Shown here: one piece after another, positions 1 to 10,426 of the stretch
How positions within the stretch are numbered: the stretch's first letter is position 1
Layout of the letters: each line of letters starts with the position of its first letter
NCBI GenBank assembly: GCA_964058805.1
Contig: CAXKVV010000153.1
Span: 1 to 32,861, forward strand
DNA from: Schoenoplectus triqueter
Taxonomy: Eukaryota; Streptophyta; Magnoliopsida; Poales; Cyperaceae
Direction of reading: 5' to 3'
Length of the DNA stretch: 32,861 bases
Notes under the pieces: generated by a model
Database searches by the model: none
The model's input: the letters and a program-made list of their open reading frames with translations, nothing else
What the model was told of the DNA's origin: nothing
Made by a program: the position numbers and the translations under genes

Positions 1-1432
1 GTTTAAATGAGATTATTTAATGGTATTAAATGGTATTAAAACAGAATTTAAACGGTTAAAATAAAGTTTTTTAAAAGCTTGATTTCACCTAAAAACCACC
101 AAATTAGTTTCAATGAAAAAAATGAATGTTTTTTTCTAAAAATATATAAATATATATTTATCACAGACGGTATGTATACAATTAAAAGCTGCAAAATTCG
201 GGAACCTGATTTCCAATCCAATATTTAGGTCATAGCCTCATAAGTTCCTACTCCAATTTTAATACATTACACTGTGTCCTTAAAAACAAATAGCTAGGTA
301 CCCACTGTTGATATCATTATTGCAGTTAATAAGTAATGCAGTGAAATGTATGAATTACCTTTTGCAGTAAACTTAATTTGGTCATCTTATTAAATATTTA
401 TTTTGCGGAAATCAAACTAAAAAAATGAAACTATTTATTTGTTATATGGCTCAGGATAAAATCAGCAATTCTGGATTAATGGTTGCAGAAATTTTAAAAT
501 TGGATTTAAAACGGAAATGAGATATTGAGCATCTGTGGGAATTTAAAATATAATAAAATGTAATTGAAATATAAAGCGTCTTCGGAAATGTATCCTTTGC
601 AGTCACATGTTGCTATGATGCTATCACGCTGGCCCGTAAAAATGATGGGAATATCTTGCAAATTAAATGGCCTTGTCATCACACTCCAAATTTGACATTG
701 ACTTACTCTTAAGTCTTACCCCATCCACTACAGACTCACACTCACATATGCTGCCACACCTGTGCCGGTGAGCAGATAATCAAGTGGATAATAATTTTAT
801 TCAGTAATTTACTAATTCAGTACTATATATATATATATATATTTTTAATAATTTTACATATAATCTTATCTAATAAATTCAGTGTTCAAAAATTAAATTT
901 AAAAATTCAGATTAATAAAAATTTATTTTTAAAACACTAATTTTTCAAATTCAGAAGCCCGAAACCATATACATCCGCTGCGCGTGTGGGATCCACACTG
1001 CAACATGCGAAATCCAAAATTTAATTGAGAATTAAAGAATTGATCTATGACAATTAAAAGTATTGCGTTTAAAACCACCAAATTGAGAATTTAGCCATGA
1101 AATTAGAGGACTCAAAATTTTTTATTTTTATAGATCAAATATGTAAAATTTTGAATTTGCTAAGAAAGTTTCCTAAATAGGAAATTTAGTCACCACGAAA
1201 CAGGAATATATGAAGTATAGTTTAATTTTTTTTAATATGAAAGCCAATTTAAATTAAATTAACTCATAAAAGACATAGCAACTTCCAAATGTTTAGTATG
1301 AAAAAAAAAGTACTTGTTAAATAAATTACTCAGTGATCACAATATAGTTATTGTAAAAATAAATAAATTTTACGTTATTATACGTGGGAGTCCTATGAGA
1401 TACTTGGATTTCATCAAACGTCATTAAATAAT
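1..1432. other. Intergenic AT-rich sequence, no gene seen
   Basis: I see no reading frame with coding character on either strand and no recognisable element. A short (TA)n run lies at 824-842. The direct repeat of 'aatggtatta' near the left edge is too short to interpret. Confidence 0.6.
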
Positions 1433-1706
1433 GGGTGGGGATCACTTGACAATAGGTTATTTTGATAATGAGTTCTAAAATAAATATTAAAAAAAATCTT
1501 TAAAATAGAAAAAACTATATATATATATATATATATTACTTATAAATTGATAGTGATTCAAATTTCATATGATTTTATTAGCGTTTGATCGTCCATCAAA
1601 GACCATCAAAATTTTATATAATTTATAACGGTTATAATTTACGGTCTTTGATGGACTATCAAATGATAATGAAATTGCATGAAATTTGAATCATTATAAA
1701 TTTGTG
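1433..1706. mobile_element. Truncated Mutator-type foldback MITE (family shared with 24735-25125)
   Basis: The left end (GGGTGGGGATCACTTGACAA) and the inner arm closely match the complete element at 24735-25125. The two arms of this copy also pair with each other: 'gattcaaatttcat' at about 1556-1569 and 'atgaaatttgaatc' at about 1680-1693, plus the 'ccatcaaag' / 'ctttgatgg' pair further in. The right outer arm of roughly 100 bp is missing, so no target duplication can be read. A (TA)n run near 1517 interrupts the left arm. The family assignment rests on the sister copy, which has a 9-bp duplication. Confidence 0.75.
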
Positions 1707-2096
1707 TTATTTGATGAATGATGAAACTTGCGTTAAATTTCATCAATTTTCATGTATATGATGTATAAAGTATAGATTGCAGCGGATTAACAAAATTTGT
1801 TATGTATGATAAGGAATCTATCTGAAGTAAAAAAAAAAAAGGAAAGGCTGATTAACAAAATTTCCAGACCGTTGGTTTGAAAATTCAAACCGGATAGAAA
1901 ACTATGTTAGAATAAATCAGTTTAAGACCTTTGAGTTGCTCCGAATATTATCTGATGGGGATTCTAAAAATTGGACTTAGATTTTGAAAACGACCCGCTT
2001 CCACCAAGAGTACTCTATTATCCAACTAAGAAGTCTATGAGTATCACTTTATGACACCGTGTCGGATAATAACAAGCGACTTTGACGTCGAGGCTA
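1707..2096. other. Intergenic, nothing recognised
   Basis: AT-rich sequence with a short poly(A) tract. No reading frame, repeat or terminal repeat could be supported. Confidence 0.5.
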
Positions 2097-2315
2097 TAAT
2101 TCAATGATAAATTAATTGATAATAAAATAGTAATAAAATAATTCAATGATAGATTAATTGCTAATAAAATAGTAATAATATAATTCAATGGTAAATTAAT
2201 TGTTATCATTAATTACTAACAGAATAGTAATAATATAATTCAGTGATAAATTAATTGTAACAGAATAATAATATGATTCAATAATAAATTAATTGATAAC
2301 ATGATAATGATATGT
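2097..2315. repeat. Degenerate minisatellite, five copies of a ~42 bp unit
   Basis: Units begin at 2097, 2139, 2181, 2236 and 2274. Each starts with a form of 'taattcaatgataaattaat' followed by an ATA-rich tail. The first three are spaced exactly 42 bp. The third carries an insertion of about 13 bp, and the last two are shorter. The 63-codon open frame on the - strand here is only the translation of this repeat. Confidence 0.85.
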
Positions 2316-2517
2316 AGAACTAAAATATATTTAAGGACCGAGTCGAAGTTTTTATTTGAAAAATGTACAAGCATATATGATTATGGAAAGACTTTCGTTT
2401 CAAAAAAAAAATTTGTTTTGACAAATTGAGAGAGAGAGAGAAATGAAGCAGGCCACTTCAGAGACCTATTATCACATGTGAGTTCTTGAACTTTGTTAAT
2501 TTTGCATGTCGACCACT

Positions 2518-2735
2518 GATAATTTTTTTTATTAATTTAACTTTGTTAATTTTGCATGTGAGTTCTTGAAATTTAGAGTTTTATAAATATTAAAACATAA
2601 AAAAATAAAGTAAATATTTAGAATGCAATTCTTATCTTATTCTAAAAATACATTTAAAATGGATATTTATAAAATTCTAAAGTTTAAGGACTCACATACA
2701 AAATTAACAAAGTTAAATTAATAAAAAAATTATCA
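2518..2735. mobile_element. Foldback (MITE-like) element with ~72 bp arms
   Basis: The left arm (about 2517-2590) reads as the reverse complement of the right arm (about 2662-2735), both ending in TGATAATTTTTTTATTAATT, with only a few mismatches. The loop is AT-rich. No clear target-site duplication is visible, so the superfamily is open. Part of the left arm ('aactttgttaattttgcatg') is also duplicated directly just upstream, near 2489-2509, which suggests rearrangement at this end. Confidence 0.7.
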
Positions 2736-2911
2736 AACACTCTTTTTCTGCGCTCTCTCTCTCAACAATTTCATCATTCTAATCTTATTTCTCTTACAAT
2801 TTTAAAGCATTTATCTCCTAAGCTAGACTAATCTTACTTCTCCTGCAATATTATCATTCTAATCTCACTTCTCTTACAAATTTTAGGAGATAAACTAAAA
2901 ACTTTTTTTAT

Positions 2912-2955
2912 CTTGTAGGTTATATTATCTACATAATTTGAAATGAATGATATAT
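2912..2955 (-). repeat. Solitary inverted copy of the 45 bp repeat found at 4354-4488
   Basis: The stretch starting 'cttgtaggttatattatcta' is the reverse complement of the tandem unit at 4354-4488, nearly base for base over about 44 bp. It lies 1.4 kb away in opposite orientation. The preceding 2740-2900 stretch has a pair of imperfect direct repeats built on 'tcattctaatct' and 'ttctcttaca'. Confidence 0.85.
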
Positions 2956-4353
2956 TCTTGAGTACAACTTCTCAACTCCAACTCTGAATCTAAAGCTTGA
3001 CAAACATATCCACATTAATTAATGTTAAATTTATTCATGAATATTGACGGTTCTATCTTATAAGACCTTAATATTTTTGTAAAACTATTAACATAAAATC
3101 TCTCAAATTAACTGTGTTGAGTAAAATGATCTTTAAGAGAATGAAGCTCATTTTTTTAGCCATACGATCTAACATATCAATTCTATTAAAATTCCGAATA
3201 ATTCTATTAACTTATTAACTTATTGCTTTAATAATATCTTCATCTAACATAATAACGTAGTTCAACTCTAATTACTTCAGACCTCTTCTCGCATTTTCAA
3301 ATTAAATGACAAAAAGAAAAAAAAATCAGAGGCGATGCTAGAGTTAATCATTATTAATTTGTATGAAAATTATAATTATCACTGGTGTTACGTAGTGTAG
3401 AGTTATTCTTTGCTTGAGAAAATGTTATTCTGTTTTTCGTTGTGTTATTAGTTCACTAAATTGTGAGGGGTGGAAAAAAAAGTTGATAAGAGATGGGAAG
3501 ATGAATACATGATGGGTACTGGTAAATAAAAAAAAAGAAAAAAACAAATTAAACCGAGAAAGAAAAACTAGTTCAGAATACAAAAAAAAAACTACTAATT
3601 TTACCCTCTTAATATGGGCTCAATTTTTTTTTATAAAATCATTTAGCTAATTTTAACTACACTTAATTCATATTATTATTATGGACCACAAATCTACAAT
3701 TCTGATTTATCTAATTTTCGGGCAGTTTCAGTGCTGGCAAATAGAGATCTTGCGAATCTGTTCCCTCAGAAGTCAGAACTAAACCAATCAGATGGCTAAT
3801 AGGTGGGTCCAAGCAATAATTTTAGTTGTGGATTTAGTCAACCTAAGCACAATTGTATAATAATTATTTTTTTAAATCTTTTGGCATCAGACATGTGACA
3901 TGATATAAATTACTCTCTTTAAAAGAAAGTTAGAAAAGGGGAAAAAAACTATTTTTTTTATAATATTTTGAAGCGAAGAAGCATATGCCAGTGGCCACAT
4001 GTACATCAAATTCGTATTTTTTTTTCTCTTTGACATTGGAAAAAGTTAAAACCGCTACTTAATGGACAATACATATCCTTGATGTAGCCAACCGCACCCA
4101 AGATTATTCTTCAATTTTCAAATGCATTTGGATGACATATGGATCAATCTTATATATATTTTGTCAAATGCATGCTATATTTTTTAACCTGTTAGTTCAG
4201 AATAAGGAAGTAACATTTTCAGAATAAATATTATAAGTATTTGGTGTCATAAAGAAATGAAAAAAATAGTTTTATTTATATTTTCATATTTTGAACTAAA
4301 ATATCAAATTTATGTTCGTGATTTTATTTATTTCCATGAGCGATGATTGAGCG
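2956..4353. other. Intergenic AT-rich sequence, no gene seen
   Basis: No reading frame with coding character and no terminal repeats were seen on either strand. Poly(A) and poly(T) tracts are frequent. Confidence 0.55.
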
Positions 4354-4488
4354 TCATTCATTTCAAATTATGTAGATAATATAACCTACAAGTATATATC
4401 ATTCATTTCAAATTATGTAGATAATATAACCTACAAGTATATATCATTCATTTCAAATTATGTAGATAATATAACCTACAAGTATATA
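4354..4488 (+). repeat. Three tandem copies of a 45 bp unit
   Basis: Units at 4354-4398, 4399-4443 and 4444-4488 are identical by eye, each beginning 'tcattcatttcaaattatgt' and ending 'acctacaagtatata'. The lack of divergence indicates a recent expansion. A single inverted relative lies at 2912-2955. Confidence 0.95.
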
Positions 4489-4654
4489 GCTGACAAGGAA
4501 TATATGATGTAAGAGGCTTTGTTTGTACACAAAGTCATTTACGAACGCCTATAAAGCTACAAGTGCTATAAGTGTGTGTATATATTTGTCCGGCTACCGT
4601 GCTTTCATAAGTATTTTGAACTAAATCGTTTACGGTTCAAATTTTTAAATTTTA

Positions 4655-4900
4655 TATCCAAAATTTTAATTTAAATAGGTTAAAAAAATTTCATATCACA
4701 ATCACATAGATTATTATTTTTTATCATATTTAAAATTATTTTATTATACTTAATGATTCCTGAAAGATGACTCTAAAAATAATTAAGTTCAAACATGTTA
4801 AAAAATAACTTTAGTAAGTAAAATAACTTCAAACATGTTAAAAAATGATATCTATAAAATTATGATATGAAAAATTAGACTATTTAAATTGAAATGTCAT
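4655..4900. repeat. Weak inverted repeat, possible decayed MITE
   Basis: The segment around 4665-4702 ('aatttaaatagg' followed by 'tttcatatca') is an imperfect reverse complement of about 4863-4900 ('tgatatgaaaaatta', 'ctatttaaatt'). Between them 'ttcaaacatgttaaaaaat' occurs twice as a direct repeat. 'acggttcaaatttttaaatt' near 4632 resembles 'acggttcacatttttaattt' inside the element at 5484-5855, so a distant family tie is possible. Confidence 0.4.
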
Positions 4901-5063
4901 GCACAAAATGTTTATGGAAAAATTATAGTTAGACTCTCCCTCTCACTATGAAATTTTATTTTTTTTGCTAGCCCTAGTTTAGATGTTAGAATTCACGGAG
5001 CATTAATTAATTTAGAATGACTTGTACGATAGATGGTAGTCCATTCCGAATTTGGGATCTAGC

Positions 5064-5079
5064 GGGGGGGGGGGGGGGG
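5064..5079 (+). repeat. G16 homopolymer
   Basis: Sixteen consecutive G bases in otherwise AT-rich DNA, directly abutting the first copy of the duplication at 5080. Such a run can form a G-quadruplex, and its length is prone to sequencing error. Confidence 0.9.
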
Positions 5080-5277
5080 ATACATACCAGCTTATCTCTC
5101 AATGTCATATTATGTAAATACTTATATATGTTAATTATATTAGTAAAATCCATGAATTAGGATGATTTATTTGATGTAGGAAATACATACCAGCTTATCT
5201 CACAATGACATATTATGTCAATACTTATATATGCTAATTATATTAGTAAAATCGATGAATTAAAATGATTTATTTGT
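5080..5277 (+). repeat. Tandem duplication, two copies offset by 103 bp
   Basis: Copy 1 (5080-5174) and copy 2 (5183-5277) both begin 'atacataccagcttatctc' and run to 'atgatttatttg'. They differ at only a handful of single bases, with an 8 bp spacer ('atgtagga'-like). No terminal inverted repeat was found, so this is a local duplication and not clearly a transposon. Confidence 0.9.
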
Positions 5278-5483
5278 TAAATACATCAGATGATTTACTA
5301 GGATGCATTTATTTAATACTATTTACTTATTAATTTATCAATTTTAAATATTAATCCTAAATCATTAATTGCTATCCGCATTAATTTAGATGTTACTTTT
5401 ATGTAAGTCATGTATTTTCCCTCTTTCGAATAAAAATATTTTTCAAATATAAATTTAATATATGATTGATGTATATTATATAT

Positions 5484-5855
5484 GAGAAGGAATCTAATTA
5501 TCACCATTTTGGTGTCACATTGGTACCATTAAAATTAAATATAAAATAACTATTATTTAAATTCTTAAATAACAAAACTAATTGAAAAAAATATTTTATA
5601 AATATCATCTTATATATGTATTCTATAAATTATATCATTTCGATATTATTTATATAGACATCAAGCGTTAATAAAATCAACGGACCAAATTTTACAATTT
5701 AGACACATTACTTGATGACTATTCAAATAAATTTAAAATTTTATGATTTTTCATATACATATAATTGAGATGATATAGAATACATCTAACGGTTCACATT
5801 TTTAATTTTATACATAAAAAAATAAATAGACACCATGGTAATTGAATCCCTTCTC
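5484..5855. mobile_element. Mutator-type MITE with imperfect 9-bp target duplication
   Basis: The left end reads GAGAAGGAATCTAATTATCA and the reverse complement of the right end reads GAGAAGGGATTCAATTACCA. Both then continue to a 'ggtgtc' motif. The nine bases before (5475-5483, ATTATATAT) and after (5856-5864, ATTATAGAT) agree at 8 of 9 positions. A 9-bp duplication with a GAG terminus is typical of Mutator-like elements. There is no coding sequence in the 372 bp interior. A 62-codon - strand frame straddling the left end (5319-5507) is spurious. Confidence 0.75.
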
Positions 5856-5894
5856 ATTATAGATATAGAAACCAAGGTGCCTCTAGTAATCCCA

Positions 5895-5958
5895 CAACAT
5901 AACTTTATTCATATGTTATAAATATTCAACATAACTTTATTCATATGTTATAAATATT
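5895..5958 (+). repeat. Perfect tandem duplication of 32 bp
   Basis: Copies at 5895-5926 and 5927-5958 are identical, beginning 'caacataactttattcatat'. The repeat lies 30 bp downstream of the right target duplication of the preceding element. Confidence 0.95.
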
Positions 5959-6186
5959 TATATATGTTAAATATATATCCACACACCTAACAACATCTCC
6001 CTAGTCCATTTAAAATTCGACGCAGAACAAGCAAGGAGGTGCTGAATTTGGGATGGGCGCATTTTTCTTTAGTTTCGGCATGCTGCTACTTCGTTAAATA
6101 TAAATAGCTAATTTGACATGTATTATTAGTTCCTTCTGTAAAAATAAATATAAATAATTTCAATTTGAAGTAGCGTGCCTTTAGTT

Positions 6187-7059
6187 TAGGGATGACAATG
6201 AGCTGGGTAGGCAGATAAAACATCAATTATGTAGTTCGATCCGTTCATCAAAGTCATATGCATGTCCTGTTTTGTTCATATCTCCAGGCCTGGAAATTCT
6301 GATCCATCCAGCCTGCAGGCTAATTTTTTCTATCCAAGTCCGATCCGGCCCATCCTGCTGTGTGATTTTTTAACATCGGCTGAGAAAATATTTTTTGAGC
6401 ATCTTAGGTTTTGAATTTAAGTATAATTTTATGATTATAAATCCCAAAAACATATTTAATATGGTCTTTCAGTATAAACTTATGATTAAAAAGGAATCTA
6501 AAAGTAAAAAAAATTTAGCAGCTTCATAAATATGAATTTTTAAAATTGATATGTTCTATTTTTTAAAGAGCTCAAAATACAAAAATAGTAGATATAGTTG
6601 TCATGGTTTTAGAGTATTTAATTTTATATTGATTGAATTTTTGAGTTAAAAATATGGCTACAAAAGGTACTGAGATGATTGTTGAGTTACATTGTTCACA
6701 TTTAGACATTTTAAAAATATTATTGCTTCTATTTATATAATAATATTATAATTAAATATTTAACATAATTTAAATGATATTATTATATTAAGATTCTACA
6801 TAATTTTTAGAATATATTGATATATAATATGTATAAATATATATATAATATAAGTATAAATATAATTAAATTATATATATATATATATAACTACTCCAGA
6901 TCGGACAAATGGGTCTAATCCGAAATATGTATTCGTCTCAGCCCGTAGGATTGTCCGCCCCGGTCTTACCCCTTCATTAACCGAATCAGACAAATTGACG
7001 TCAAACTAAAATAGATCCGAAATGATCTATCAAAATCTCGAGCTAAATTGCCATCCCTA
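6187..7059. mobile_element. hAT-like non-autonomous element, 873 bp
   Basis: The left terminus is TAGGGATGACAATGAGCT and the reverse complement of the right terminus is TAGGGATGGCAATTTAGCT. TAGGGATGRCAA ends are common on plant hAT-like elements. Flanking octamers CTTTAGTT (6179-6186) and CTTCGGTT (7060-7067) agree at 6 of 8, fitting a decayed 8-bp hAT target duplication. The subterminal regions are GC-richer with repeated 'gatccg' and 'ggcccat'-like motifs, while the centre is AT-rich with a (TA)n run near 6871-6890. No transposase frame is present, so it would depend on an autonomous relative. Confidence 0.8.
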
Positions 7060-7090
7060 CTTCGGTTGAATTATTTGAACGGTGTGTAAG

Positions 7091-7626
7091 TAGGGCTGCA
7101 AGAAAAGTTCAAAGTTCGTAGTTCGTTCGTGTTCGATTAAAAAAAAGTTCGTTCGATTCTAGTTCAAAATTAATTTCAAATCAAACTGATTCGATTCAAA
7201 ATTATATCGAATCAAACCCAAACCATGGTGAGTTCGTTCGAAATGTGTTCGCGAACTATTTTTGTTTGAATTTGTATTAATTATGTGATTGTTTGAGACT
7301 TTGAATAGTAAGAATTTATATGAAATTTATTAATTTTTGTTGAATGAACTTTTTGTTTTGTATGCATTTGTATTAAATTGACATTTTTTATATTTGATTA
7401 TGTTATTTTGATATAAATTGTGGAATTTTTTCACCTAATAATTCTATTTCGAACTATTAACGAATCGAACCGAACAATTTGAGCTTTTAACGAATCAAAT
7501 TTTGAACTATGATTTGAGTTTGAAACTGTCTATCTATTTCGAATCAAATTAGTTCGAAATAGATTTCAAATCAAACTCGAACACACGTTAGTTCGTTCGT
7601 TCGTGTTCGATTCGTTTGCAGCCCTA
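7091..7626. mobile_element. hAT-like non-autonomous element with perfect 8-bp target duplication, 536 bp
   Basis: The ends are perfect 11-bp inverted repeats, TAGGGCTGCAA (7091-7101) and TTGCAGCCCTA (7616-7626). They are flanked by identical octamers TGTGTAAG at 7083-7090 and 7627-7634. The subterminal 100 bp on each side are dense in the pentamer GTTCG and its complement CGAAC, a likely array of transposase-binding sites by analogy with other hAT elements. The interior is AT-rich without a coding frame. It sits only 31 bp from the right end of the element at 6187-7059. Confidence 0.9.
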
Positions 7627-8006
7627 TGTGTAAGTTTCAGAAGTCAGGTGGTACAAAAACACTGGTGATCCAGTTATGTTTAATTTAAGGATAAGGATGT
7701 AGTGCGTTGTTTGCTTTCGGGTTGCAGCAACTCCAACTGGTATACAAGTTTTATTTCACACAGCTTTATATGGAATAATAATTTTTCCTTCTGTAAGTAT
7801 AAATATTTTCGCCTACGTACGGCTGCTATGCTTACAAAAAATGGCAATTGGCAATCCACGCCAAAATGGTGGGTATCACATATTCACATGTGTCATTGGC
7901 TCATTGAAACGATGATAATCGTTGCAGACCTATGTGCATTTTTCTTGCTTATTCCTATTCCTACGTGCTGGCCATGTACACAATTTTTCTCACTATTTAT
8001 TATTAC

Positions 8007-8271
8007 CAGAGGCGGATTTAGTAAAAGGGAATGGGGTCGATTGACCACATTTTTTTTCTTTCAAATTTTGTTTACCGTTATAATTTTTTTTCATTATAAT
8101 TTATGAAAATATCAATCCGTAAATTATTTTGACCCTCATATTTTTAGTTATAATTTTACACATTGACCTCATATTTGTAAAAGAACAATTAGTCCTGAAT
8201 TAATAAACAAGTTAGTCTCAATAAATAAATAATTGACATCCATAAAAAAAAAAATTTCTGGCTCCGCCCTG
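8007..8271. mobile_element. hAT-like MITE, 265 bp
   Basis: The left end is CAGAGGCGGATTTAG. The reverse complement of the right end is CAGGGCGGAGCCAG, the same pattern with one indel. Flanking octamers ATTATTAC (7999-8006) and ATTATTAG (8272-8279) match at 7 of 8. The 134-codon + strand frame at 7702-8106 runs across the left boundary and has no coding character, so I treat it as chance. Confidence 0.7.
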
Positions 8272-8431
8272 ATTATTAGCCCCTCCCCCTATACTATTCT
8301 CATATTATGTAAACAACGCAGAGAAGATTTGTATTTTCCTTGCCTAATAATCAAGGAACTTAAAACATGAACCACATACAACCGTGCGGGTGAAAAGGTT
8401 ATCCAAACCAACTCAGCAAATTAGATATCAT

Positions 8432-8433
<2 letters not shown>

Positions 8434-8478
<45 letters not shown>
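8434..8478. repeat. (AT)n microsatellite, 45 bp
   Basis: Uninterrupted alternating A and T over 45 bases, likely length-variable between individuals. Confidence 0.95.
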
Positions 8479-8480
<2 letters not shown>

Positions 8481-10207
8481 GCTAAAATAGAGCATTTTCT
8501 AATCTAGGCGGTGGCATTTAGTTTTTGTCAGAAAGTCATGGGCATTATCAAAGCTCTCCCAATACATAATAAAATAATTCGTTTTTTTTCCAATATTAAT
8601 TTTTATTTTTGGTTTGCACAAAAAGTAAGTATGATAAAGAATAGAGAACAAAAAACATGGGCATTTTGTAGGCTTGTAAATGACCTTTCTCCAATTGGCC
8701 CTGCATTTCTTATCCCTCGTCACACCTCCCTAGAAAATTACTGATTGCAACCTCCACTATTTATTGATTTAATTGCGCGTGTATCTCAATTCTCAAAGTC
8801 TCAAACTGGTATTGCTGAGTAACTCAATTTGCAAGTGGAGTGTGGTGTCAAAAGGGATAGGGATAGAGACTTAAGGTGGTCAACAGCTATTTTGTTGGTT
8901 TTAGAATGAAGCTGAGCCTCAAATTCCTTTGTGGAGAAGGCTTTTGCTTTTTTTTTCTTTCTTCTTTTTTTATGTGATGTGACTATGCTGAAAGACAATG
9001 GGTTAAAATTTTATTGTTACTAATTAATTGAAGGCCATTAGCTTGAGACCAATTCCATTGCACCACTATCAGAGTTCAGAGAGTCATCATTATGCCAGGA
9101 GAAGGATTTCAAACAAAGGGAGATCATCTCCTGGCCACTTGCTTTGTCTACCAAAAGGAAAAAGGTGGGGGTCCACATGTCTGACCTTGATTTAATGGCT
9201 GAAATTAATTTCCTTATGATTTTTGAGTTCTCTGTTAAATGGAAAGGCTCATGTTCTCTGTTAATAGCTTTCCAATTGTGTTATTTGCCATTTTGCTGCT
9301 ATCTTTTCTTAGAAAGAAAGGTCACACTAACGATCAACTGAGCCTGACACCTGACTCCCATTGGCCATTGATATCACTCAAATTTCTCAATTACGTGATG
9401 TGCACATAGAGATTAGAACGCTAGAACTGCTTTGCTATCATCTCTATTAATTCAGCTTCAATAATTGATAACCAACATTGAACTAAAACACAAGGACAAC
9501 AAAATTCAGGCTTAACGTGATAAAAATGAAACACAATTTTTGTACGCAGAATAAATTAGATGCCCAAATCTTAAATCACATGGACAGTTGGACAGTATAT
9601 AACTTGGGCTATTGTGTAATACGTTTGTCCTTTTGGGTTCCATGGAAGCCCAACTATAAAAGGTTAACATATATATATCTAAGTCCATATATCCAGGCCC
9701 AATGTGCGTCCATTGCACAATTTCTTTTTTTTTTTCTTTCTTTCTTTCTTTCGGCTAAAGGCTTATTATAAAGGGATATATTTCGTTGAATAGAATGAAA
9801 CTAATTGAATTGATTTACGCTTCATAGTGAAGTTTTATCATATTAAAACATCTCTAAAATCTACAAACATGAAAAGACATTTAAATAAATGTATAAGCAT
9901 GGAAATTAGCAGAAAACTTGTTCAAATAACACGTATAAGACCGCTAAACAGATATTTGGAAAATATTTCTAATTGACATGAGAAAATAATAGTTTTCAAA
10001 TAGGCACTCGAAAATAATTTTCATCACGCTAAAGCTTTTACGAAAAATATGACGGCTCCATCATTTAACTTGTCATGAATAAATTACACTGTATGTAATT
10101 AAGCATAGTGGAATTTCATCAGGATCTGAGAGGGGCCATTTCTTATCTAATTGAATTAAAAAATGTTTTTTTTTATCAACTTGAATAACAGAATGTTACA
10201 ATATACA
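8479..10207. other. Intergenic, no gene recognised
   Basis: Base composition is somewhat less AT-rich around 8640-9350 and several short frames exist on both strands (for example 8511-8744 +, 9144-9341 +). None shows a recognisable domain or consistent splice structure. A T-rich tract ending in (TTTC)n lies at 9721-9752. A 9-bp perfect stem pairs 9094-9102 with 9127-9135 around a 24-nt loop. Confidence 0.5.
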
Positions 10208-10426
10208 ATGGAAGCCGAATTCATTCGTTACAAGAAAATGACATGTGTGTAGCATGTGACTTTTTCGTTCCAAGCCGAATATCCATTGATTCCTATTAAT
10301 TCCTTCGACCATGATGTTATCTCTGCACGTAAATTGCTGTCTCCGAACTCTTTTGGTGAGCTCTTTCGTGGGTCTATAGCAAAGTTGTCTTCTGAAAGCA
10401 AACGCGGAAGGTTTCGTCGCTCCTAA
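10208..10426 (+). pseudogene. Coding-like fragment with internal stop, unidentified
   Basis: From the ATG at 10208 the frame runs 14 codons to a TAG at 10250, then stays open for 57 codons to a TAA at 10424. The downstream segment reads like real protein, with SFDHDVISARKLL and then GELFRGSIAKLSSES and a basic tail ending FRRS. It could be the broken 3' end of a gene or a captured fragment. I cannot name the parent. The - strand is also open here for 79 codons (10196-10435), which weakens the strand call. Confidence 0.3.

Noticed and set aside
4354..4488. CRISPR-like array
   Set aside because: The three repeats are directly abutting with no spacers, and the context is a plant nuclear genome.
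7702..8106. 134-codon + strand frame
   Set aside because: It runs across the left boundary of a hAT-like MITE, begins without a convincing start and shows no domain.
9094..9135. Perfect 9-bp stem GCCAGGAGA / TCTCCTGGC as a microRNA precursor
   Set aside because: The stem is far too short for a plant miRNA precursor and I recognise no miRNA in it.
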